Positions 7,310 through 15,122 are shown, counted from the stretch's first letter. The stretch is 64,000 nucleotides of DNA from Armatimonadota bacterium (GCA_031459855.1 JAVKHP010000001.1:1550429-1614428), one strand, 5' to 3'. Translations and numbers: made by a program. Notes: generated from the letters alone by a model not told the origin.

Positions 7310-7711
7310 AGCGTCTTCGTGGCCGTGGCGCGGGGCGCCGCCGCCCCCGCCGGCCTGGTCGTCGGCTACGAGGCCGAGCCGGTCGCCGTCAGCGTGCTCA
7401 CCATCATGCAGCTACTCCAGGCCGCCCACCGCGCGGCCACCCCGCACCAGCGCGCCCGACGCGAGCGCTTCGTGGACGCCGTGCTCGCGCGCTTCCCCTG
7501 CGTCGAGTTCGGCCCCGAAGAGGCGCGCGCGTACGCGCGGCTCTCGGCGGAGCTGGCCGCGCGCGGAGAGGTGGTTAACCCGCTCGACGGTCTCGTGGCG
7601 GCCACGGCCCTCGCCCACGGGTACCGCCTGGCCACTGTGGACGCCCGCGAGTTCCCCCGGATCCCCGGCCTGCAGGTCCTCCACTGGGGCGGACGGGCCG
7701 AGCGAGGATAA
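7289..7711 (+). CDS. VapC-type PIN-domain toxin (module 5)
   Basis: This PIN toxin of about 140 residues reads VGILIDASVFVAVARG at the start (first catalytic Asp), a helical middle HQRARRERFVDAVLARF, then VNPLDGLVAATALAHGYRLATVDAREF holding the C-terminal acidic residues. The usual central glutamate position reads SVLTIMQLLQAAHR rather than SxxTxxEL, so one metal ligand may be replaced by glutamine. The GTG at 7289 gives a normal PIN N-terminus. In-frame GTG codons in the repeat, back to 7169, could add up to 40 residues. No stop interrupts the frame. Confidence 0.8.
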   Translation: MGILIDASVFVAVARGAAAPAGLVVGYEAEPVAVSVLTIMQLLQAAHRAATPHQRARRERFVDAVLARFPCVEFGPEEARAYARLSAELAARGEVVNPLDGLVAATALAHGYRLATVDAREFPRIPGLQVLHWGGRAERG

Positions 7712-8117
7712 CCGCCCCGGGATCCACCCCTGGACCGCCGCCCGATCCCCCGTTCGAGTGCCCCTGAGCCCCACCGATTTTCCCCTGAACCGCACCCCGC
7801 CTGTGCTGGCTGCGCGGACCCTAGTTCCACACGCCGCCTGTACTAACTGTTAGTACACCCGCCCGTTTTTTCTAGCACCGATACGGGGATACCAGAGGTG
7901 TACGAACTGTTAGTACACCCCCAGGTTTTCCCTAGGGATCGTGCTCGGACCCCCGGGACCTTGCCTACCGCCGCCCAGGGCTCTATTGGTGGGTCCCGGG
8001 TGTCCAGGTTCTTCCGGCCGTGTGGCCGTTCAGACTCACCGTCCCGGGGATGTCCGGGGGCGGGGCGATGGTAGAGGCGAAGCCGCGTCCGGGGCGCTTC
8101 CTTGATGGCGTACATTG
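7712..8117. other. Intergenic region with paired palindromes
   Basis: Roughly 400 bp without a credible gene. Its main content is the repeat pair at 7839-7934. A minus-strand open frame (7843-8124) merely translates the two repeats and is not supported. Confidence 0.5.
7839..7934. repeat. Direct repeat pair containing a 17-bp palindrome
   Basis: Copies at 7839-7874 and 7899-7934 are 60 bp apart. Each starts TGTAC(T/G)AACTGTTAGTAC followed by ACACCC, a T-rich run and CTAG. The first copy contains the palindrome GTACTAACTGTTAGTAC, perfect around its central base. The pairs could be operator sites or part of the spaced-repeat class described under findings. Confidence 0.8.
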
Positions 8118-8142
8118 TGACCATGTACAGTGACCATGGTCA
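8118..8142 (+). promoter_or_regulatory. Paired TGACCATG operator upstream of Phd (module 6)
   Basis: TGACCATG occurs at 8118-8125 and 8131-8138, 13 bp apart start to start. The second copy extends into the palindrome TGACCATGGTCA (8131-8142). The layout matches the operator of the Phd gene at 5006-5248. A TTGATG (8102-8107), 18 bp, TACAGT (8126-8131) promoter may overlap it. Confidence 0.6.
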
Positions 8143-8232
8143 GAATGGAGACGCGGTCGCCCTGTTGATGTTGTCTGCTCTCAGCATCGAGCGCCAACAT
8201 CGAGTGTCAGGGTCGAGGGGTGAGGCGCACCG

Positions 8233-8469
8233 ATGGTGGTCGAGCAGGTCTCCAAGTCCCGCTTCAAGGCCCGGGCCCTGGAGTACTTGCGCAGGGTGCA
8301 GGAAACCGGCCAACCGGTGGTGATCCTGGATCGCGGGCGCCCGGTAGTGAAGGTGGTGCCGTACACGGGGGACGCACACGAGATCTTGCGTGTCCTGCGC
8401 GGGTCGGTGCGGCGCTACGAGCAACCCACACGGCCGGTGGCCCTGGACGACTGGGAGGCTCTTCAGTGA
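8233..8469 (+). CDS. Phd/YefM-family antitoxin, partner toxin has amber stop (module 6)
   Basis: This 78-residue antitoxin reads VVEQVSKSRFKARALEYLRRVQETGQPVVILDRGRPVVKVVPY, the Phd DNA-binding core. A short tail, VRRYEQPTRPVALDDWEALQ, follows and should contact the PIN partner. It overlaps the downstream toxin frame by 4 bp (GTGA at 8466-8469). The shared operator type suggests that it and the Phd of module 4 descend from related modules and may cross-regulate. Confidence 0.87.
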   Translation: MVVEQVSKSRFKARALEYLRRVQETGQPVVILDRGRPVVKVVPYTGDAHEILRVLRGSVRRYEQPTRPVALDDWEALQ

Positions 8470-8861
8470 CCCTCCTCGACACCCACGCGTGGGTGTGGCT
8501 GGTCGCCGACCCCTAGCGGCTGTCCACGCGTGCCCGCCGCCACCTCGACAGCGAGATGCGCAAGGGGCCGCTGCTCGTCTCGTCGATGAGCGCGTGGGAG
8601 GTGGCGATGCTCAGCGAGCGGGGGAGGCTGGTGCTGACCATCGGGGTGGACGATTGGGTCGCCCACTGCGAGGCACTGCCGTTCCTGTCGTTCGTGCCCG
8701 TGAGCAATCGCATCGGGCTGGCGTCGGTCCGCTTGCCCGCGTTTCCCTCTCAAGACCCTGCGGACCGGATTATCGTCGCCACCGCGCTCGCGCTCGGTGC
8801 TGCCATCGTGACCGCGGACCGGGACATCCAGAGCTACTCCCGGGTCCGCACGATCTGGTAG
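8466..8861 (+). pseudogene. VapC toxin interrupted by a single amber codon (module 6)
   Basis: The frame starts LLDTHAWVWLVADP, hits TAG at 8514-8516, and continues without any shift as RLSTRARRHLDSE, VSSMSAWEVAML, FPSQDPADRIIVATALAL and VTADRDIQSYSRV. The full PIN domain is therefore preserved apart from one nonsense codon at a site where relatives carry Glu or Lys (DPERLS). The lesion is recent. An internal ATG at 8556 would lack the first catalytic Asp and should be inactive. Confidence 0.82.
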
Positions 8862-8881
8862 GCGCCTGAACCATAGGCTGG

Positions 8882-8954
8882 CGGGCCCGGAGGGAATCGA
8901 ACCCCCGACCAGAGGCTTAGGAGTCCCCTGCTCTATCCACTGAGCTACGGGCCC
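8882..8954 (-). tRNA. tRNA-Arg, anticodon CCT
   Basis: The minus strand folds as a complete cloverleaf: a 7-bp acceptor (GGGCCCG/CGGGCCC), D stem GCTC/GAGC, anticodon loop CTCCTAA with anticodon CCT, and T arm GGGGG-TTCGATT-CCCTC. It reads AGG codons. No CCA is encoded. Confidence 0.93.
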
Positions 8955-9182
8955 GCGCGATCACGACAGCCGCCTCGATTCTAGCACGTCTAGCACGCTG
9001 CATGGGGTCCTCCACCACCCGATGGGCGACAGGGCGGGATGGCATAGGCCATGCGCTGACGGAACGTTGCGGGCGGGGCCTGAACGCGGGTGGGCCGGGT
9101 ACACGGGCAGGTGTGCCGCCACGTCTACACGCCGGGTGGTCGGCACAAGGGCCGCCGGCGGTGACCACGAATACCATGGCGG

Positions 9183-9743
9183 ATGCGGCGCGTCACCGTC
9201 TTCTGCGGCTCCAACGCTGGCGCCCGGCCCGAGTACCTGGACGCGGCCCGTCGGCTGGGGCGGGCGCTGGCCGCGCGGGGGCTGGCGCTGGTCTACGGCG
9301 GCTCGAACGTGGGCCTCATGCGCGAGCTCGCCCGCACGGTGCGCGCGGCCGGCGGCGAGGTCGTCGGCATCATCCCCACGCTGCTGGTCGAGCGGGAACT
9401 GCTCTACCCCGACCTCACGCGGGTGCACGTGGTCGGCTCGATGCACGAGCGCAAGGCTCTCATGATGGAACTGGGCGACGCGTTCGTGGCGCTGCCGGGC
9501 GGCTTTGGCACGCTGGAGGAGTTCTTCGAGGTCGTGGCGTGGGCGACGCTAGGGCTGCACCGCAAGCCGGTGGGGCTGCTGAACGCGGCGGGCTACTACG
9601 ATCCCCTGATGCGGTTCATCGACCACGCGGTGGCCGAGCAGTTCGTGCGGCCCGAGTACCGCGAGGTGATCCTGGTCGACTCCACGCCGGAAGGTCTCCT
9701 CGAACGCCTCGACGGGGTCTGGCGGCCGTCCGGGAGCCGCTGA
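9183..9743 (+). CDS. LOG-family cytokinin riboside 5'-monophosphate phosphoribohydrolase-like protein
   Basis: This 186-residue TIGR00730/LOG-family protein opens VTVFCGSNAGARPEYLDAA, has VYGGSNVGLMRELA (nucleotide-binding loop) and carries the diagnostic ALPGGFGTLEEFFEV motif (PGGxGTxxE). Family enzymes hydrolyse nucleoside 5'-monophosphates, releasing a base and ribose phosphate; in bacteria they are often annotated as lysine decarboxylase by mistake. The length is normal. The ribosome-binding site is weak. It stands alone, convergent with the next gene. Confidence 0.9.
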   Translation: MRRVTVFCGSNAGARPEYLDAARRLGRALAARGLALVYGGSNVGLMRELARTVRAAGGEVVGIIPTLLVERELLYPDLTRVHVVGSMHERKALMMELGDAFVALPGGFGTLEEFFEVVAWATLGLHRKPVGLLNAAGYYDPLMRFIDHAVAEQFVRPEYREVILVDSTPEGLLERLDGVWRPSGSR

Positions 9744-9797
9744 GCCGCCGTCCGCTCCGCCCGCCGTGAGAGCCCGGGCGCGCCGTCGGTTGCCCTC

Positions 9798-10655
9798 TCA
9801 CGTCCACAGCAACTTGTGCACCGCCGAGTGGTCGAGGTCGCCGTCGCCCCGGGCCACCACCTGCTCGTAGCGCGCGATGGCGCTCTCGAGGTGCGGCAAC
9901 ATCAGGCCCACCTGGCGCGCCAGCGCCTGGGCCATGCGCAGGTCCTTGAGCTGCAGGGCCGCGCGTCCGCCCGGCGTGTAGTCGCGGGTGATCATCCGCG
10001 TGCCGTGGATCTGCAGGATCTTCGAGTCGGCGAACCCGCCGCGCAGGGCCTGCTGCACCCGCCGCGGGTCGAGGCCGCAGCGCTCGGCCAGGGTGAGCGC
10101 CTCGGCCACGGCTTCGATCGTCAGCCCGACGATCAGCTGGTTCACGATCTTGGTGGCGTGCCCGCTGCCGGGGCCGCCGACGTGCACCACGGTGCCCAGG
10201 GCCTCGAGCACGGGCCGGGCGCGCGCGATGTCGTCCGCCTCTCCGCCGGCCATGATGGCCAGCGTGCCGGCGGCCGCTCCTTCGGGGCCGCCCGAGACGG
10301 GCGCATCGACCCACGCGATGCCCCGGGCGGCCAGGCGCGCGGCGTGGGCCACCGAGTGCGCGGGGTCGGACGAGCCCATGTCCAGCACCAGGTGCCCGGC
10401 GCGCAGGTGGGGTTCGAGCCGCTCCAGCACGGCGTCGGTGGCCGCGGAGTCGGCCAGCATGAGCAGGCAGACGTCGGCCTCGGCGGCGTCCGCCAGCGTG
10501 GCGCACAGGGGGATGCCGGCCACCAGCTCGGGGGCGAGCGGCGAGCGGTTCCAGCCGCGGACGTCCACGCCGGCCTGCGCGAGGCGGCGCGCGATGGGGC
10601 GGCCCATCTGGCCGAGCCCCAGCACGGTGACGCGCGGGTGGGCGCCGGAGCTCAC
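9798..10655 (-). CDS. NAD(P)-dependent beta-hydroxyacid dehydrogenase (3-HIBDH / tartronate semialdehyde reductase family)
   Basis: This 285-residue protein has an N-terminal Rossmann motif, VTVLGLGQMGRPIARRL, then VLDMGSSDP, the substrate loop WVDAPVSGGPEGAAAGTLAIMAGG, and catalytic-helix residues in GPGSGHATKIVNQLIVG (the conserved Lys). These mark the beta-hydroxyacid dehydrogenase family, which oxidises hydroxyisobutyrate or reduces tartronate semialdehyde and glyoxylate-type substrates. The GTG at 10655 overlaps the stop of the upstream CBS-GGDEF gene as GTGA, so the two are co-translated, an unexpected metabolic partner for a signalling protein. Confidence 0.88.
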   Translation of the reverse strand: MSSGAHPRVTVLGLGQMGRPIARRLAQAGVDVRGWNRSPLAPELVAGIPLCATLADAAEADVCLLMLADSAATDAVLERLEPHLRAGHLVLDMGSSDPAHSVAHAARLAARGIAWVDAPVSGGPEGAAAGTLAIMAGGEADDIARARPVLEALGTVVHVGGPGSGHATKIVNQLIVGLTIEAVAEALTLAERCGLDPRRVQQALRGGFADSKILQIHGTRMITRDYTPGGRAALQLKDLRMAQALARQVGLMLPHLESAIARYEQVVARGDGDLDHSAVHKLLWT

Positions 10656-11983
10656 GAAGCGGGCGGCGTGCCGTCGCCTGTGGCGAGGATCAGCGCCAGC
10701 CGGCGGTTGAGCGCGTCCAGCGTCGCGGCGATGACCGCCCTTCCCACGTCGCCGGTGGCGCGGGTGCTGCCGAGGTGGCGTTCCGGCGGGCTCGTGCCCT
10801 TGCTCAGCAACACGGCCACGATCACCACGGTCTCCAGCGGGTGCCCGATGACCCGGACGTCGTGCAGTACGGCCTTCCATCCGTCGGGCAGCGCGCGGTT
10901 CACCGCCTGGACCGTCGCGTCGGCCAGCTGGTGCCAGCCGGCCAGGCCGACGTTGGTGCCCACGGCCTCGCCGACGTAGCGCCGCGGGCCCAGGCCGAGC
11001 TCGACCGTCGCCGTCGTCCGTCCCTCTGCGGCGTCCAGCACCGCCCGCCGCACCTGCAGACGCGGCGGGGCTGCGATGGCGGTCCGGTCGGGGGCCGCAG
11101 CCTTCTCCCTGGCGGCCTTGACCTGGGTGCTGTGCCGGCTGGCCAGCGTGATCAGGTCGTCCACCGTGGCCTGGAAATGGATGTCGTGGCGCTCGGTGGT
11201 CCGCTTGCCGCCCGCAATGCCCACCGAGGCCGTGAGGCGGACGTCCGCGGGGAGGCCCGGCGGCCGGGTGGCGGCGATGGCCTCCAGGGCACGGCGCCCC
11301 AGCGCTTCGGCCTCGGGGCGCGGTCGCGTGGTGAGCACGGCGAACTCGTCGCCGGCGTACCGGCAGAGGAAGTCGCGCGTTGGGTCGACCACCGAGGCCA
11401 GCGCCTGCGCCACGGCCTTGATGCACCGGTCGCCGGTCACGTGGCCGAAGCGCTTGTTCACCGCGCCAAAGTCGTCCAGGTCGAAGAAGAGGATGGCGAT
11501 CTCGCGGCCCTCGCGCAGCGCCTCGACCGCGCGCTCGCGCATCGTCACCGCCCAGGGCAGGTTGGTGAGCGGGTCGATGGGCAGGCCCAGCGCCCGCACG
11601 GCGTCCTCGCGGTTGAGCAGCCCCACCACCCGGTCGCCCACCACCACGGGCAGCACCGCCACGCCCTGGGCTTCCATGGTCGCGTGCGCCACGGTGATGG
11701 ACTCGTCGGGCGAGATCACCGGGACCTCGCGCCGCATCACGTCCTGCAGCGTTCGGTACGGGGGGGCGCGCAGGAGGTCGCGCATGGTGACCACGCCGAC
11801 CAGCCGCGCGTCGGCGACCACGGGGAGCACCGTCATGTCACGCTCGAGCATGATCGTCGCGGCCTCCGCGACGGTCCGCGTGGCGTCCACGGTGGCCACG
11901 TTCGTAGACATGACCTGGCCCACCGTCTTCATGGAGACCCCGGCACGCGCATCGCCCGCTGGAACGTGTGGCTCCGGGAACAT
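10652..11983 (-). CDS. CBS-pair / GGDEF protein with an extra C-terminal domain
   Basis: This 443-residue soluble protein has two CBS motifs at about residues 20-130 (VGQVMSTNVATVDATRTVAEAA; LQDVMRREVPVISPDESITVA). A diguanylate cyclase domain at about 135-275 has LFFDLDDFGAVNKRFGHVTGD and a signature AGDEF instead of GGDEF. The RxxD inhibitory site is absent. The last 130 residues form an alpha/beta domain (RRAVLDAAEGRTTATVELGLGPRRYVG) that I do not recognise with certainty; it recalls the LeuA regulatory fold. The ATG at 11983 has a GGGGGGAG site 7 bp upstream. CBS pairs usually sense adenine nucleotides, so it may couple energy state to c-di-GMP. Confidence 0.8.
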   Translation of the reverse strand: MFPEPHVPAGDARAGVSMKTVGQVMSTNVATVDATRTVAEAATIMLERDMTVLPVVADARLVGVVTMRDLLRAPPYRTLQDVMRREVPVISPDESITVAHATMEAQGVAVLPVVVGDRVVGLLNREDAVRALGLPIDPLTNLPWAVTMRERAVEALREGREIAILFFDLDDFGAVNKRFGHVTGDRCIKAVAQALASVVDPTRDFLCRYAGDEFAVLTTRPRPEAEALGRRALEAIAATRPPGLPADVRLTASVGIAGGKRTTERHDIHFQATVDDLITLASRHSTQVKAAREKAAAPDRTAIAAPPRLQVRRAVLDAAEGRTTATVELGLGPRRYVGEAVGTNVGLAGWHQLADATVQAVNRALPDGWKAVLHDVRVIGHPLETVVIVAVLLSKGTSPPERHLGSTRATGDVGRAVIAATLDALNRRLALILATGDGTPPAS

Positions 11984-12043
11984 TCGCACTCTCCCCCCGT
12001 TCCCCTGCCCGGCGTCGCCCTGCCCGGGACAGGGGGGAGGTCC

Positions 12044-13126
12044 CTACACCAGGCTCACCGGGTGTTGGCCTGGCGCCTCCTCATCGAGCGAGTGCTCGAT
12101 CTGCAGCTCGAGGTAGACCACGCGGTTGCGGCCCTGCTCCTTGGCCTGGTAGAGGGCCCGGTCGGCGTGTTCGAGCAGCGCCTCCGCGCGCAGGCGCCCG
12201 TGCTCCTTCCAGAGGTACGTCGACACGCCAACGCTGATGGTGATGTTGAACGAGTTCTCACCCGTGGGGATGTCGATCTCGTTGACGGCGCGGCGCAGCA
12301 GGTCCGCCATCTCCACCGCCAGCCCCTTGTCGATGCCGGGCAACAGCCAGACGAACTCCTCCCCACCGTAGCGACACACCACGTCGCGGTCGCGCTTGCG
12401 TTCGAGCACGACCTTGGCGAGCTGGCGGATCACGTCGTCACCGACCTTGTGGCCGTAGCGGTCGTTGATCTCCTTGAACAAATCGATGTCCAGGATGAGG
12501 CAGGAGAGGGGGTGCCCGCTGCGGCGCGCGCGCTCCATCTCGAGATAGAGCCGCTCTTCGAGGGCGCGGCGGTTGAGGAGGCTGGTGAGCGGGTCCGAGG
12601 TGGCCAGCTCCTCGAGGAAGGCGATACGGCGGCGCAGCGCGTCCTCCCGGCTTTTGACCTGCAGCACCTTCTCGACGCGCGCCAGGACCTCGCCGGGGTG
12701 GAAGGGCAGGGTCAGGCAGTCGAACGCCCCCTCCTCCAGCGCCCGCACCCGTCCCTCGACGTCGTTCCGGTCGAGCACGACGAGTACCGGAATGGGATGC
12801 GTGACCGGATCGGCCCCCAGCTGTCCCAGGAGGGGCCACGCCTCCGGAATAGTGCCGTCGAGGACGATGACGTCGGGCCGGGCCTCGCGCGCGGTCTCCA
12901 TGAGGCTGCCAGGTGTCTCGAGCGCGTCGACCTGCGCACCGAACTGCTCCAGCTTCCGTAAGGTGGTGCGCACCCACGGGTCATCGTCGACGACCAGCAC
13001 CCGGCCGGCCCGGGAGCCCACGCGCAGCCGCAGGGCGGCGCTGTGCACGCGCAGGTGGAGCTCTTCGGGCACAGCGGACTGTTCCGCCCCATGACCGGAC
13101 GTCTTCTGAGCGCGCAGCGGTGTCAT
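12044..13126 (-). CDS. Response regulator with receiver and GGDEF (diguanylate cyclase) domains
   Basis: This is a 360-residue protein. The receiver domain at about residues 38-155 has the DDD acidic pocket and phosphoacceptor Asp in DVIVLDGTIPE, but the usual Lys of the KPF motif is Leu (LTLPFHPGEV), which may alter phospho-signalling. The GGDEF domain at about 185-345 has SDPLTSLLNRRALEER, DIDLFKEINDRYGHKVGDD, the active-site GGEEF and an intact RxxD product-inhibition site five residues before it. It should make c-di-GMP. The ATG at 13126 removes a long antisense-like extension. The histidine kinase upstream on the same strand is a likely partner. Confidence 0.87.
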   Translation of the reverse strand: MTPLRAQKTSGHGAEQSAVPEELHLRVHSAALRLRVGSRAGRVLVVDDDPWVRTTLRKLEQFGAQVDALETPGSLMETAREARPDVIVLDGTIPEAWPLLGQLGADPVTHPIPVLVVLDRNDVEGRVRALEEGAFDCLTLPFHPGEVLARVEKVLQVKSREDALRRRIAFLEELATSDPLTSLLNRRALEERLYLEMERARRSGHPLSCLILDIDLFKEINDRYGHKVGDDVIRQLAKVVLERKRDRDVVCRYGGEEFVWLLPGIDKGLAVEMADLLRRAVNEIDIPTGENSFNITISVGVSTYLWKEHGRLRAEALLEHADRALYQAKEQGRNRVVYLELQIEHSLDEEAPGQHPVSLV

Positions 13127-13238
13127 CGATGTTGAGGCCGGTGTACTGGTGGTGTTATGCCCACCAGCGGGTGCGGTCAGACCGGAGGACCGCAGCGCTC
13201 CCCTGCCGGGTACCCGGCTGGAGCAGCTCCGGCGCGGG

Positions 13239-13949
13239 TCACGCGCCCGCGGCGCTCCTACTGTCGTACGCGGCCGGCATGAGCGGGAACTCGATCCAGA
13301 AGGTCGCGCCGTGACCGGGGCAGCTGTCGACTCCGATGGTGCCTCCCATGGCGTGGACAAGCCACTTCGCGACCGCCAGGCCGATACCCGCGCCGCCGAC
13401 AGCCGACACGCCCAGCCGCTCGAACGGCACGAACAGCCGGTGTTGCTGCTCGGGCGGGATCCCCGGTCCCTCGTCGGCCACGGCAAGACGCACGCGATCG
13501 GCGACGACCCGTTGAGCCGTCACCCGCACCGTGCCCCCGGGCCGGTTGTACTTCACCGCATTGGTGAGGAGGTTGAGCAACACCTGTCCGAGCCGCCGGC
13601 GGTCTCCCGCCACGCACCAGCCAGCCGGCGCTCCCCCCACGGCGAGCCGCACCGGGCGCTCACTGGCGAGCGGGGCCACCATGGCTACCGCTTCGCGCAT
13701 CACCTGAACGACCGGGACGGGCTCGCAAGCCAGCCGCAAGCGACCCTGCTGGAGGAGGGAGAGATCGAGCGTGTCGTCTACCAGACACCGGAGGTGGTGA
13801 GCGGCCGCGAGAATCTGGCGGACATACTCTTGCTGCTCGCGCCGCAGGTCCCCTGCGGCCAGCAGTTGGGCGTAGCCCAGAATGGCGTTGAGCGGGGTGC
13901 GCAGTTCATGGGCCAGGTGCGCGGACAGGGCGACGACCTCCGGCGTCAT
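13239..13949 (-). CDS. Soluble sensor-less histidine kinase
   Basis: This 236-residue kinase consists only of the core: an HisKA H box (LSAHLAHELRTPLNAILGYAQLL) followed by a HATPase domain with N box NLLTNAVKYN, G1 VADEGPGIPP, F box FVPFERL and G2 GAGIGLAVAKWLV. No input or membrane domain is present, so the signal must come from a partner protein. It lies 112 bp upstream of the receiver-GGDEF gene on the same strand and probably phosphorylates it. A terminator for the creatininase gene sits between its start and that gene, so this unit likely has its own promoter. Confidence 0.88.
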   Translation of the reverse strand: MTPEVVALSAHLAHELRTPLNAILGYAQLLAAGDLRREQQEYVRQILAAAHHLRCLVDDTLDLSLLQQGRLRLACEPVPVVQVMREAVAMVAPLASERPVRLAVGGAPAGWCVAGDRRRLGQVLLNLLTNAVKYNRPGGTVRVTAQRVVADRVRLAVADEGPGIPPEQQHRLFVPFERLGVSAVGGAGIGLAVAKWLVHAMGGTIGVDSCPGHGATFWIEFPLMPAAYDSRSAAGA

Positions 13950-13981
13950 CGTCTTCCCCTCGGGTGTCGAACGTCAGCCCC

Positions 13982-14027
13982 AAAAAACCCCGACGCGAGA
14001 TCCACGTGTCGAGGATCTCGCGTCGGG
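13982..14027 (-). terminator. Intrinsic terminator of the creatininase-family gene
   Basis: A perfect 15-bp stem (13989-14003 pairs with 14013-14027, 9-nt loop) is followed on the minus strand by a run of six T (13987-13982). It lies about 240 bp after the stop at 14267 and upstream of the histidine kinase. It is the clearest rho-independent terminator in the window. Confidence 0.8.
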
Positions 14028-14266
14028 TCGGCCCGGCTCCGCCTGGGGCAGCACGAGGAGATCTTCGCGACCGCTCGACCGCGAAACCCTCTTCGGCAAC
14101 CCAGCTGACCGCGGGGGCCCTGTGGCTTTGCGTCCCTGCCTCGCGGCAGGTTTGCCCTTATCGGAGGCTGCTATAAGGAGTTATGCCCACCGTCTAGTCT
14201 CATTAGACGTCGAAGGTCAGACGTCAAGCACCCGGCCGCGCGGGTGGACGGGTGTGGCGCCGGCAG

Positions 14267-15031
14267 TCAGGTGTGGCGGACCAGCGCTTCCACCGCGTCG
14301 GCGACGATCGTGGCCAGGGCGTCGTAGAGCGCGTGGCCCTCTTCGGCGGACGACCGGGCGGGATCCCCGAAGTAGGCCAGGGGCGACCCGGCCTCCGCGA
14401 ACGAGCGGGCGCCGGCGCGCAGGGCGGCCGGCAGGTCCACCCAGACGGGCGGGAGGCTGCGGGCGACGTCGAGTCTGACCAGGTCCGGGCGCACCGCCAG
14501 CACCAGCGACGTCTCGTAGGCGCCCGCGTGGCGCGCGCCGCGGCGGAACTCCTCCGAGAGGCGTGCGGCCCACTGGGGCTCGCGGATGTCCAGCACCGCG
14601 GCGCGCACCGTGGTCTCGCGGCTCAACGTCACCGCCGCATGGTGCAGCGTGTCGAGGTGGATCTGTTCGAGGTGCGCGCTCGCCAGCAACAGGTGCCGGA
14701 CGCCGTGCCGTTCGAGGCTGCGCCCGATGTCGACCACGATGGCCTGCAGGGTGGGCGGGGTGATGGCGACCGTCCCCGGGAAGGGCGCGCCGGCGTACGT
14801 GACCACGTAGTCCAACGCGGCGAGCACCACGACCTCAAGGCCGCGGCGGCGCAGTTCCGCCGCGCCGCGGGTGGCCATCTCGTCGGCGATGATGACGTCG
14901 GTGGCGGTGGGCAGGTGGGGGCCGTGGGCCTCCTGGGCGCCCACGGGCAGGATCGCGGCGTGGGCGGTCTGGAGGCGTTCCCGCGCCTCTGTCCAGGTGC
15001 ACTCGTACAGCCGCAAGGGCAGCGTGGTCAT
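14267..15031 (-). CDS. Creatininase-family amidohydrolase
   Basis: This 254-residue member of the creatininase/MftE/formamide-amidohydrolase family has metal-site motifs LPVGAQEAHGPHLPTATDVIIADEMA (Glu, His and Asp ligands) and the later ligand Glu in HAGAYETSLVLAVRPDLV. The usual NGHGGN loop reads LASAHLEQIH, so substrate or ligand geometry probably differs from creatininase itself. Members hydrolyse cyclic amides or process peptides (mycofactocin MftE); no mycofactocin genes are nearby. An intrinsic terminator follows. Its start region is duplicated 71 bp upstream. Confidence 0.8.
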   Translation of the reverse strand: MTTLPLRLYECTWTEARERLQTAHAAILPVGAQEAHGPHLPTATDVIIADEMATRGAAELRRRGLEVVVLAALDYVVTYAGAPFPGTVAITPPTLQAIVVDIGRSLERHGVRHLLLASAHLEQIHLDTLHHAAVTLSRETTVRAAVLDIREPQWAARLSEEFRRGARHAGAYETSLVLAVRPDLVRLDVARSLPPVWVDLPAALRAGARSFAEAGSPLAYFGDPARSSAEEGHALYDALATIVADAVEALVRHT

Positions 15032-15122
15032 GGTGATCCTCCGGCGTCGACGCTCCTCCCCGCCGCCCCTGCCGCGCGCCGCGTGCAGGGCAGCAAGGTC
15101 ATGGGTGATCTCTCCGGCGTCG
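15016..15122. repeat. Direct repeat pair duplicating the creatininase start
   Basis: The copies at 15016-15049 and 15087-15122 are 71 bp apart and share AGGGCAGC..GGTCATG(G)GTGATC..CTCCGGCGTCG with two small indels. The first contains the start codon and ribosome-binding site of the creatininase gene; the second lies upstream of it. Confidence 0.8.

Noticed and set aside
7843-8124. A 93-codon minus-strand frame containing two GCTNS segments
   Set aside because: The repeated peptide is only the translation of the nucleotide repeat pair at 7839-7934, and there is no ribosome site or homologue-like pattern.
8514-8516. TAG read as a sense codon in the VapC of module 6
   Set aside because: TAG ends several intact genes here (for example at 553 and 6757), and no suppressor tRNA or recoding element is visible. 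A nonsense mutation is simpler.
9767-9801. Hairpin between the LOG and dehydrogenase genes as a bidirectional terminator
   Set aside because: The 7-bp stem GTGAGAG/CTCTCAC has a 21-nt loop, one arm overlaps the stop codon of the dehydrogenase, and no T run follows.
13149-14108. Plus-strand frame of 319 codons over the histidine kinase
   Set aside because: It is antisense to H, N, G1 and G2 boxes of a clear kinase gene and is itself featureless.
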